From: Cryptomeria japonica
Lineage: Eukaryota > Streptophyta > Pinopsida > Cupressales > Cupressaceae
Direction: 5' to 3'
Length of the DNA: 64,000 nucleotides
NCBI RefSeq assembly: GCF_030272615.1
Contig: NC_081408.1
Span: forward strand, 769,009,336-769,073,335
Under the pieces are notes generated by a model. It had not been told where the DNA came from, did no database searches, and was given only the letters and a program-made list of their open reading frames with translations. A program made the translations under genes and the position numbers. Positions 33,458 through 43,520 of this stretch are shown piece after piece. The number at the start of each line of letters is the position of its first letter. Position 1 is the first letter of the stretch.

Positions 33458-33462
33458 GTCGT
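33458..33462. repeat. Solo-LTR target-site duplication, left (GTCGT)
   Basis: GTCGT here and at 34945-34949. Removing the insert and one GTCGT restores a continuous LINE-1 reading frame across the join (apart from one older stop). Confidence 0.95.
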
Positions 33463-34944
33463 TGTAATGCCCCTTTTTGGTGATTTTCCCTAATTCAGTT
33501 GTGAAACAAGATTTTTACTTAAGATGAGAGTTTATAATGTATAAATGATATTTTTTATTTTAAACTGAATACATTTCATTAAAATATTTAACTTAAAACT
33601 CTAGAAATAGCTCAAAGGATAGAACTTATCTCGATAGTCTCCTCTGATTCGAGCTGATCATAAATATAGTAATATCTCTCCCCAAAAATCTGATCATAAA
33701 TGTGGCTATGTCTTCCTCCAATTTCTGCTCTATACCAATGTATTGTATATTCTCCCCTCCACAATATTAACACTTTTATGTATTTTGATATAAACCTGAA
33801 TTGCATTTCATATTTTTCTTTGATGTTTATTCTTCACATATTTCCCTACTACGCCTTTGAAACTGATATAATTCTGGTCACTAGTGGGATACCAAGATAT
33901 CACCATCTTGTCCTTATAATCTTTCGTATTCACTTTCGGAATTAATCTTCTAAATATTGTATTCACTCCCCGTCTCTCCCCCCTGAAGTTATTCTGAATG
34001 CCTTCTTATATATTGTAATTGGAATGATAAGTTGTGGCAAAAGACATGACTCATACCTATTCGTTATTACCACCTAATCTCATCATTTGATGATAAGTAT
34101 TGATTTAGACTTTCATAATCGGTGTCTCTCTTTAATAATAATTGGTTGTAAACAGTAGAAAAAGAACACTTTTATTTATACATGAAAATATCGTAATTAT
34201 TTTCCAGATCGATATCTTCCCTTCATGAAATGAAGTAACACAAGTTTAATTCACACGATATAGGAAACACAGACAACAGATTTATACATTTCTTATTAGC
34301 ATATAGAAATCGTAACTTTTCTGTTGTGGATTGAATGCAACGTATGGATATGATTTTGGTCTTATTAAATATTATTATTAATAAATATTTATTAATGTCA
34401 GTCAAATGTTATTATGTCTCCATATCTTAATCGTACCTTTCCTTGTTTCTTTTATACATGTTTGCAAAGGCAGACAAATCTGACACGTGTCAGATTTGGT
34501 CTACCACTAGGTGTTTATTTAATAGTTATTTAATAGTAATTAATATTGACTGGAAATCAATATTTTATTTAATAATTTATTACTATGGTATTTAATAATT
34601 TATTATTATAGAGATAAATGGTTATTCATTATTCAATAATAGATTGCTAAATGAATGGTTAATTAGTATTAAATAAGTGTATTGATATTTAATGTAATTT
34701 AATGGTAAAACTTCTTTAATAGTTAAATTAATAATTGAAATATGAACGTTACATTAAAATAAAACAATAATAATAAATAATAATCATAACAAATAATAAA
34801 TATTAATAATCATATATTAGAGGAAAATCGTGAAGTCTCATAAATGAGACGATTTTCCAATATTATTAAATGTTAATTAATAAATGTTTTAATTATCATA
34901 TTTATTTAATCACAATAATCTAATGTCCAAAAGGGGTTATGACA
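33463..34944. mobile_element. Solo LTR, 1482 bp, unknown superfamily
   Basis: Begins TGTAATGCCCCTTTTT and ends AAAAGGGGTTATGACA, so it has TG...CA ends within a near-perfect terminal inverted repeat, and perfect 5-bp duplications. It contains no genes and is very AT-rich from 34500 to 34930. These are the marks of LTR-LTR recombination that removed the internal part. Orientation and family are not determined. Confidence 0.9.
34822..34858. repeat. Hairpin inside the solo LTR
   Basis: GGAAAATCG pairs with CGATTTTCC, and TCTCAT with ATGAGA, with a 5-base bulge (TGAAG) and a 2-base loop. It stands out from the surrounding AT-only repeats. Confidence 0.7.
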
Positions 34945-34949
34945 GTCGT
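34945..34949. repeat. Solo-LTR target-site duplication, right (GTCGT)
   Basis: Identical to 33458-33462. Confidence 0.95.
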
Positions 34950-36830
34950 TTATGATATATAGGGTGCCAAGATCCCACTTCCTTCTAGACTAAAGCCGAA
35001 TCCGATCCGTAATGGAAGTAGTCTACAACCCAAGGGCCCACTGAATCTTCGATCTGATTGACCCAATCTTTATCTTCAAACAACTCTTCCAGAGGCTCAT
35101 CTCCATTCCATGAATCACACCAAAACCTGGCCTTTTTGCCTTTCCCAATTCTCCAAGTCAAATGGTCTGTGAGTAGTCTGCGGCTTTCCCATAAGAATCT
35201 CCATGTAGGAGAGCCCCTCAATGAATCAGCTATCGTTAATATCCTCTCCGGAGACTGTGAATCAAGGTATTTGGCTACCATGACTTTGCACCAGAGCTTT
35301 TTTGGAAATTTGTACATTTTCCATGCGAGTTTGGCCCCTAGTGCTAAATTTTCCAAACTCATCTGCCTTAAACCAGCCCCACCTTCTTCTTCAATCATGC
35401 AGGCAGTGTCCCAGCTAATCAGGGGAAGGTTCCTCTCTCATTTGGATCCTTCCCACAAAAACTTTTTCAGCAAACCATCTATTGAAATGGAAGCTCTACC
35501 TAACAATCTATAACAGGATATTGTAGGTATAGCAGAAAGCACTGCGTTGATCATCTGAATCCTCCCAGCTTGAGAGAGCCACTTGTTTTTCTAGGCATCC
35601 ATTTTCAAATGGCACTTGTGAATGACCTCCTCCCACATCGTGTTGTTGATCCTACCTGCATATAACAGGACACCCAGGTATAAAATAGGAAATTCTCCCG
35701 TCGAGAAGCCCAGAATCCCTGCAATTTTTGAACGGAGGAAGCATTTGGTATTTGTAAAGTACACCATAGATTTGGACTTGTTCATACTTTGACCCGAGCG
35801 CAATTCATACTCATCGAGCACTCTTCTCATGGTTCTCGCTTCCCTCTCCGAAGCTTCCCCAAAGAGGATGGTGTCATTTGCGAATTGCGAATGAGAGATA
35901 GGATCTAGACTCTCATGAACGGAAATGCCTCTCCATAGCCCCAATCCAGTTTGCCTCTTAATACTTCTCCCCAATATCTCTACCATCAACACAAAAAGAA
36001 AGGGAGACAGGGCATCACCTTGTCTTAACCCATTAGTAGCCGGGAAAAATCCACACATCGAGCCATTCACAAAAATGGAGAAGGTAACACTCATAACACA
36101 ATGCGAGATACATTACACCCATCTTTTTTCAAATCCAAATCTAAGGAGTAAATCAAACAAAAAGGTCCACCAAACTCTATCATATGCTTTACTGACATCA
36201 AGCTTCACAATCATACCTTGTTTCTTTTCCGAGTGCATAGAATGGATGGTCTCCCCTGCCAAAATGATGCTGTCAATAATTTCTCTGCCAGGTACAAAGC
36301 TGTGTTGGTCAGGAGATATCAGATTACTCAAAATAGGTTTTAATCTATTCACCATGGCCTTCGAAATAATTTTGTACAGGGAATTGCACAGCGAAATCGG
36401 ACAAAAATCTGACATCTACGAGCAGTTTGGTTTCTTAGGAATTAGGGCGATCACTGTGTGGTTAATTTCTTTGACAAATTTCCCTTTCCTCCTAAAATCC
36501 TCCGCCACCTTGAGAATATCTTCTCCCAGGAAGCTCCAGCATTTTTGGTAAAATTCCGACGTAAAACCGTCGGGCCTAGGAGCTTTGTGCAGTGGGTTGT
36601 CGAAGGTGGCCTTGTAGATTTCTTTCAGAGTGAAGGGGCGCGATAGTAGCTTGTTGTCTTCCTCTGTCACCTCCCTTCTTACTAAATCCAGCAGTGAGGA
36701 GCTAGCATGGGTATCTCGGATCGTGTCAGCCCCCAAGAGATCTTTGAAATGACCAACTGCTACATTTTCTATAATGTCCGCCTCTTCCTGCCAAATTCCC
36801 GAATTATCTTGAATGCGAAAAATTTGATTA
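34950..36830 (-). pseudogene. LINE-1 ORF2, reverse transcriptase
   Basis: RVT_1 domain in several pieces: PDGFTSEFYQKCWSFLGEDI and ALIPKK (36560-36430), then NRLKPILSNLISPDQHSF and KLDVSKAYDRVWW, then GLRQGDALSPFLFVLMVE, then SQFANDTILFGE at about 35865-35888. The last should read FADD; the second catalytic-loop codon is AAT (35876-35878), i.e. Asn. The C-terminal part runs through LALGAKLAWKMYK and FWCDSWNGDEPL. Stops or shifts occur near 36415, 36110, 35590, 35440 and 34985. The related LINE-2 at 62350 keeps FADD. Confidence 0.9.
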
Positions 36831-37968
36831 CAAGCTCTTTTTGATTTTACCGATGCATGAAAAAACTTCGTATTCAAGTCTCCTGCTTTAATCCAATTCT
36901 CACGTGCCTTGTCTTTCCAATAAACCTCTTCTCTTTGAAGAATTTCTGACAATTCTTCTTTCAGCAGTTTTTCTCTAACAAAGTCCATGTTTGACATACC
37001 CTTAGAGATCACTATATTATTCAAATCCTCCAATTCTTTTTCTAATCTTAACTTTTCGACGAAAATATTCTTGAATGAATATTTGTTCCAGTCCTTGATA
37101 TTACCTTTTAGCAATTTCAATCTTTTCAAAAAGAAGAAGCTCGGGGTTCTGGAGAAGATATTGCTTTCTTTCCACCAATTCTCCAACTTAGTGAGAAATT
37201 CCTTATCTCGCCACCACATACTCTGAAATCTAAAACTCCCTTTGTTGTTTCTGTTTACCTGTTGAAGAAACAACTGAACCGGGAAATGGTCTGAAAGAGA
37301 CCAGGGAAGAATACAGGAATCTACCTTGAATTTTGTATCCACCCAATAGGATCCGACCAGGAATCTATCCAATCTTTCAGAGATCCTAGAGAAATTCTCC
37401 CTCCTATTGGTCCATGTGAATAAACCATTTTTAGGCTTTACATCAAACAAGGAATTGCCTGCCACGAACTCCCTAAAGTCTTCCATAACTCTCGAGTTCA
37501 TTCTCAAGCCGCCTTTTTTGTCGTCAAAATCCAGCAAAGCATTGAAATCGCCTGCCACTATGACTTTTTCTTTATTAAGAGACACTATCTTATCTGAAAT
37601 TTCTTTCCATACTCTAGCTTTATCAGTTGTTTTAGTTGGGCCATAGACATTAAAGAGAAGGAAATGACACATTGTCCTTTAAACAACGGACTTCTCCATA
37701 AATCCAAAACTCCGATTTCTCCAAATCTGAGATTTTAATAGAGTGAGGATTCCACATTAGTCCCAGACCCCCCCGCAGAGCCGTTAGCTTCTTGGAAAAA
37801 TCCCTCCCAAGATCTGCAAGTTTGTAAGAAACTAAGGGCTTTATCCATGCACAATTTTGTCTCTTCAAGAAGAACTACTTCGCATTCCTCTCTGCTTAAT
37901 GCTCGTTTTACCAAGCATTTTTTGTCAGGGGCAGATAAGCCCCTGACATTCCAAGAGGTGATTTTCAT
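36416..37968 (-). pseudogene. LINE-1 ORF2 start: AP-type endonuclease
   Basis: ORF2 starts MKITSWNVRGLSAPDKKCLV at 37968, overlapping the ORF1 stop as ATGA. The apurinic-type endonuclease has SWNVRGL, then the LLEETK catalytic Glu region, a frameshift near 37780, GGLGLMWNP, NVYGPT, VAGDFNALLDFDDKKGG, FTWTNRR, RLDRFLV and LSDHFPV. These are the expected motifs in order. The stretch 37672-36416 (418 codons) is open and runs on into the RT N-terminal part. A stop near 37680 also interrupts. Confidence 0.9.
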
Positions 37969-39291
37969 CTGTCTCCAAGGGAGAGTTTATCTCCCTTGGC
38001 TTTCTTTATGAAATCCATGACACTGACGATGCCTTTTTCCTTAGCTCTGTCTTCCCTCAATCTCCTATTGCTACGTCTACCCCTGTATCCTTTAGATTTT
38101 CCGAGAAGCGCATTGGCCGATTGGCTAATGCACCGTGGGTCGATGTTGTCCAAGACATCTTCCTGCAAAAAAATCCTCATCCGAGCCTTTATCATACTCA
38201 AATTCTGTGTTTGAAAGGCCTCTACCTAGAGAGGAAAGAATACAGTTAGGATCAAGCCCCTTGAGGTTACCCTCCGATCCTTCACCACCATTGGCTTCCA
38301 TATTTATTCTATTATGTTTTGATATATCTAGGTGCTTCGTCCTATCGGATAGCTCCCCCTTCATGCATGATTTGGTAACTGTGTAATCTTCAAGTTCCTT
38401 AGCCAGTTTGAGAGAAGTCTCATTCTCAGAATTACCTTCATTAACCGAAGAGGGATCTGCATTCTTATCCGTGCTCCCCGATCGCGCCTCAGGAGTCTGC
38501 TCCTTATCCATAACTGTTTTTTCTATGGAAACTGCTTTTCGTTTCCAGTTTTGAATTGGTTTGTTGTAGGTCTTTCTTGCCTTCCTGACAAATAATTTGC
38601 AGCTTTCCTCTCTATGCATCCTACTACCGCATCTCTGGCATTGTCGAACCTCTTTCTCTATCTCCAATTGTTGTCGCCATTCCCCATAAGTCGTTAGTAG
38701 ATTTATACTTTCCGGAATATGCCTCACCGCTGCTATTCTTAGTCTGGCGTACTTGCAGAGATCCGCTGCATCGTCCACATCAACCTCCAGCAATGTCCCA
38801 AGCGTCCTGCCAACTTTTTCCAAAAACCCGTCCCCCCAATATTCGATCGGAAGGTTATACAATCTGATCCAAATCGGTTCCGAGTAATGCACCAACGAGA
38901 TGGGATTAAAGTTGGGAGTCCAAGGTTGCAAGTAGAGGGCATGGTTGTTGACAAACCAATTTCTCTGGTTAAGTATACTGACTTTGGCTGATTCTTCTTC
39001 GAATAAAACCACAAAGAATCCTTTGGGAATAAATTTTATCACAGTCAGCGAGCCCCAATTGTCTTTCACCCACTTCGTGATAACTTTTTTGGACAGATTG
39101 AGTCCAATGATTCTAGCAATGACCGCCTGACTCTCCCAAAAAGATCTATCTTCCTCCATTTCTTCTGAAAAGTCGATGGTTATTTCCTCTTTGCTGCCTG
39201 TTTGACGACCCACCGACTTCTTCTTCCACTTGTTCCCCGATCCGCCATTGCTGCCTAATTGTTTTTGCAGAGCTGCGTCCTCCTCCGCCAT
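37965..39291 (-). pseudogene. LINE-1 ORF1 (DUF4283, CCHC)
   Basis: This is the RNA-binding chaperone-like protein of plant L1 elements. It starts MAEEDAALQKQLGSNGGSGN at 39291. A DUF4283 domain runs from FWESQAVIARIIGLNLSKK to PIEYWGDGFLEKVGRTLG. The zinc knuckle CQRCGSRMHREESC follows near 38650. The frame ends early at 38125 through a one-base slip in a run of A/T near 38165. In the other frame it continues to a TGA at 37967-37965 that overlaps the ORF2 ATG (ATGA), so the original protein was about 440 residues. Confidence 0.9.
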
Positions 39292-39386
39292 TTTTTATTT
39301 TACTTGGTAAGAATTGATCTCTTGTCAAGTAACTTGTCTATTTTCATTTTTTATTTATTTTGAATTTTGATTCTTGTCTCTTATCG
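39292..39386 (-). other. LINE-1 5' untranslated end
   Basis: About 95 bp between the ORF1 start and the right target-site copy. Short for an L1 5' UTR, so slight 5' truncation is possible. Confidence 0.6.
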
Positions 39387-40550
39387 TTTTTTTAAAAATT
39401 TATTATTTAAATTAAATATTTATTTTATTTCATCTTTATATTTAAAAGTGAAAAGTAATAATAAATGAAATAATAAAATGTTTTGTTAAAGTGATATAGG
39501 TCACTTTATTGAATTGTTTTATTATTATTTACGTTTATTACCATTTTTGCCTTTAAGCATGAATAGGAAATAAAACAAATATCTAATTAAATAATAAATT
39601 TCAGAAAAAAAAAAAAAGTCACTTTATGAGATGTATTTTTATTTTTTATTTGATAGAGTCAAAAGAGAGATTTTTTTTGCATTAATAAAGGCTTGCAGGC
39701 CTGTTAATGATATTTTGGGGCCATTTATGGTGCTTTTAAGAGCTTTTATGGTTGCAATATGGGTTGGCTTGACTTTTGGCCCAGGTTTCTCCCTTTCAAA
39801 CCTGTTTCAAGTCTTTTGAAGGTGGGTTTTTGTTTCTGCTCGCCCAAGAGGAGGTGGAATATATTAATCATTATCTGCTTTTTTGGAAAGCATATATACT
39901 ACCTTCCTTCTTCATTGTAAGGGTTCTTCTTCATTCATCTTTTTGGCAGACTGTAATTTCTGAGTTCTTTCTGCAAGAGGGAATGTTTTTGTAACACTTT
40001 TTCAGGAATAAGAGAGCATTGTAACAACTTTGAGTAGTAATAAACAGTCTATGCCTTCCCATATTTTTTTGTCATTATGAGTACTTGGTGTTTATGCAGG
40101 TTTTTGTGATATTCTTGTCCTTTAAATTGTATTTTCATGTAGGTACCTTATGCAAAAGCATAATTATTTGCAGGTTATAAGTTGTGAGTGAAATAACAGT
40201 CTTAGGTTGTGAGAAGTGTTTTTCTCTTCTAAGGACTGTGATTTTATCCTTCTTATAAATTATTTATGCAAGGGTTATGATCTACTGGGTTGTGTAGGTG
40301 AGTATTATTACTGTCATACTGTTTGTTGTTTGTTGTTTTCTTTCCCAAGACACTCAATTTGGTGCATCACCTGTTAGGCAGTAAGTTCATTTTTCATGTT
40401 TCCCTTCTCTTTTCTCAAAAAATCATTAGGAATAGTCAGAATTAGGTGATAACCAGTTAAGAACCAACTTTCTCTGGAGGTTCACTCCAAGTATTAGGCA
40501 ACCCACAAGCCTAGGAGAGTTCCCATGTGTCACAAGCCTCCTGAGTTGAT
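39387..40550 (+). repeat. Gypsy-1 3' LTR, second part
   Basis: Resumes the LTR to the right of LINE-1, with the right target-site copy at 39387-39404, and matches 11303-12462. The match ends at CTGAGTTGAT; the following T-rich sequence is unrelated to the 5' copy. Includes a TATA-like CATATATA at 39891-39898. Confidence 0.88.
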
Positions 40551-42968
40551 TTTTTGTTTTATAATTTTTTGGATTTTCAAATTTTTCACTTTTTTGGATT
40601 TTTTTATATATAAGAAATCTAACATATCTCAAACTCCACACTTCAAATCTCATACTGGTTGCAGCCTGTGGTAGTTCTGAACATGAACTCCTTCCATTCC
40701 TTTGCAAATCCAGTTGATGATTCAGCATTCTCGCATTCTTTCTTGTGGTAATTCCGTTGAGTGTTGGGGAGGATGAAAAAGTCTCAAGATTGATTCTCCA
40801 CATATATTTATAGGTTCCAGCATTCACATGTTCAATTGTTCATACACTCCTTTTAGCACCAATTCTGTTGATGTGTTTTTATGACACTTCAAACACAAAA
40901 TAAAATGCTAAGTATTCTATCATCTCTTGAACAAAGAAATCTCATATGCTAAAAAAAAAGATCAAATAAGGCAACTCCAAGGTTTACAATGCAAACAATC
41001 AACTTTAATTGTTATAGACTCAGTGTATATGATGTGATTTACTAGTTAACACTAAGGGACTTACGATTTTGAATCGTAGGTCAAACTTCCTGCTACACTT
41101 AATTAAACTCGAAGAAAGATAAAAAGAGAAAGAGTTTGGAGAAACTAATTTAACATCTAAGGACAATGATTGTAATGGACGATGCTAGGATAGACGAATT
41201 CCTTAAACCAAGATTTGCTTCGCGATGATAACAACAACAACACAAAAATGATGCAATCTCCAAAGGTAATAAATTATTTTCATATTGCAAACATCCATTC
41301 AAATACCCAATGCAGATGCAATCGAAATGAACATCCTCAATCGAACTTTTCAACAATGAGGTTCAGACTAACTATGCACTGCAATTTGCAATCAACAAAT
41401 TACAAATGGTATGAACACCAAGGAATTCATCACATATCATCGCATTTCTCCATCAAAACTAGTGAACTTTACCTAAATCTAAAGAAGTAGAAACCATGCA
41501 ACATGTTGTAAAGACATAAAAGCTCTAACTTCAATAAAAGAACGAAAACACTTTAACTTCAAAACAAATCTATAATTCCTTTAATAAATCCATTACTTCT
41601 CTCAAATCATTCCATACTCACATAATGCTATTCAAAATAAGTCATTACATTCGCAAGTTCATAAGTTGAAACTACCAAGTCTACATCCAATAAATAGGTT
41701 TTAAATGGTATTCTTACAAAATTGAGTACCCTTTCATAATATTCCAACATACAATTCAACCTTCTTAGTTACATTACAAGACTTAGGCATTCAATTACCT
41801 TAAGCTAAAAATATACAAATACAAGATAATATACAATAATGAGATAAGATACGTCCTTTGATCTTCAATCCATAAGCCATCTTCAATTCAATCCTTCGAG
41901 TGAAGACAAGAACAAGATTCAGGGGCTTTTTCCACCCAACCTTGAAGCATACGCTTCCCCAGAATTCTTAATCAAACAAGAATACCCAACCTTGCACGAA
42001 TTGCTTAGCAAGAAGAATTCGACATGCAAGATGGAATCTTGGTGCGTGCCTAGAATGATACTGCATTTTCTATTATTCCAACTCATTTAAGAAACAAGCA
42101 CGATCAACACAAGGATATGGTAGAGAGTCGTAAATACATCCATCTATTCCAATGGTTAGTAAGTTACTCGGCCGAGTATAATGCCATGCATAGCAATTAA
42201 GATAGTTTGGAAAAGCAAACTATACTCTCTAAACCCCATATTCGGCACCCGTCCCGGAATGTAAACTTTCCCAAAACATGACTAGAACAATCATTCATCT
42301 AGTATGCCTATTTCCTTTCAATTTTACATCTATGAATATGTTTAACATGCACTTCCATTCACAAGCTTACATAGTTCGAAAACAAATAATCGTAAGTCCA
42401 TTTTGCAAGTAAAACAATCTCTTTATTTTCAGCATAAATTAAACAAGTTTCAAATAAAGGTTTAACACATGTATGCACGTATTTGCATATATATATATAT
42501 ACACACACAAAATAGAAGTTATGAGTACACATTCTTTCTATCTATTTTGCTCATATGGTCTAAGTTATTTTTCAGCATGTGTCAAGTCATTGTTTCAATA
42601 ATTTATCAACTAGGTTTTCTGTTTTCTAATGGATCTAATCACAGAAATCAGGTTTAACTAAGAAATAACAGTCATAAAATTGATATGTTCAATAACAGTA
42701 AATCGTTTTCAAAGTTTCGAGTTTATTTCTAGATTTTTGGATTGATTCTAACCAAGTTTGCTCTGTTTCCTTTATGTTTGCTACAGGATCTTAAAGAAAT
42801 ACACAATTTTATCATGCTGAAGCAGTTTCCTATGTTTTCCAACTCAGATTTTAAACTCATAAGTTCAATAAAATCTGAGTTTGTATACATATTTCAGCAT
42901 ATATGAAAAAAAATTTAAACAAAGATATGTATGTAAATACAGTTTGAAGGAAATGTATAGTACGCGTG

Positions 42969-42970
42969 TG

Positions 42971-43006
<36 letters not shown>
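42969..43006. repeat. (TG)/(TA)n(CA)n microsatellite
   Basis: Alternating TGTATATA...TACACACA run of about 38 bp, self-complementary in part. It lies 58 bp before the Gypsy-2 insertion. Confidence 0.9.
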
Positions 43007-43007
<1 letters not shown>

Positions 43008-43059
43008 TGCTGATTCGATCTTCAGCACTAATCAGAAATACAAAAATTGACAGAAATTC

Positions 43060-43064
43060 ATACT
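43060..43064. repeat. Gypsy-2 target-site duplication, left (ATACT)
   Basis: ATACT before the 5' LTR; ATACT after the 3' LTR at 61423-61427. A perfect match. Confidence 0.95.
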
Positions 43065-43520
43065 TGTTGTGACCATTTCACACATCGCCCCATTAAAATG
43101 GGGACCCCCTCTTTTTGCTCGGTTTTGCTTGTCTTTCTCTCTGCTTTTTAGGGTTTTGGGTTAGTAAGTCAGTCGTTTGGACTAGGGTTAAGCCTTAGGG
43201 TTCCCATTCTGATGTTTTTAAGCCAGAATCCAGTCCATTTTGAAGAATTTGTGAGCTTCCTCTCGTAGGATGCAATTTTGAGATGAGGTGAATCTGTCAG
43301 GAGGTCAAGTGAGTCTGTCTAGGTTCAGTCGGAATTTTGAAAGCAAGTCCAAATTTTGCCTAAGTGTTAATGATGGAATTCTGAAATGGTGTTTGAGTGA
43401 TTTTGACCAAATTTTGGAAATTTTGATAATTGATCCTGGGCATTGGAAATGGCCTAATTTTGCCTTGTGAAGTGACTAAAGCCTTAAAATCTTGATATTT
43501 TGGCCTAATGGAAGTGAAAT

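Larger units (their letters stand above)
21604..39386 (-). mobile_element. LINE-1: near full-length L1-type LINE, carrying two nested insertions
   Basis: Reading on the minus strand: short 5' UTR, ORF1 (39291-37965) with DUF4283 and a CCHC motif, ORF2 (37968 down to 22757) with endonuclease, RT, zinc-binding and RNase H domains, an extra ORF3 (22760-21831), a 3' UTR and an A-rich tail seen as T-runs at 21604-21619. After removing Copia-2 and the solo LTR the element is about 6.8 kb. It entered the Gypsy-1 3' LTR with a 16-18 bp duplication. Stops and shifts in ORF2, plus a changed RT catalytic residue, make it inactive. Confidence 0.9.
2147..40550 (+). mobile_element. Gypsy-1: old Tat-like LTR retrotransposon with nested insertions
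   Basis: Two long direct repeats flank a plus-strand gag-PR-aRNH-RT-RH-INT region (12661-18557). The left repeat is 2147-2843 plus 9439-12462; the right is 19102-21603 plus 39387-40550. Each is split by a later transposon, and each is about 3.7 kb once the inserts are removed. By eye they differ by roughly 3% in the best-aligned part. Both start TGTTACC. The right copy stops matching after CTGAGTTGAT, and I could not find a target-site duplication, so the right end is uncertain. No clear polypurine tract sits before 19102. Possession of a second, archaeal-type RNase H is characteristic of the Tat lineage of plant Ty3/Gypsy elements. All genes are broken. Confidence 0.8.
40551..43064. other. 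Unassigned AT-rich DNA, no gene seen
   Basis: There is no recognisable coding sequence. A minus-strand open stretch at 40426-40827 spans the LTR edge and resembles nothing I know. TA/CA microsatellites occur at about 42485-42509 and 42969-43006. It could be older decayed repeat DNA or real intergenic sequence between Gypsy-1 and Gypsy-2. Confidence 0.4.

Noticed and set aside
40426-40827. Minus-strand 133-codon ORF at the Gypsy-1 right edge
   Set aside because: Half lies in LTR sequence read backwards and half in unassigned DNA; low-complexity Lys/Asn middle.
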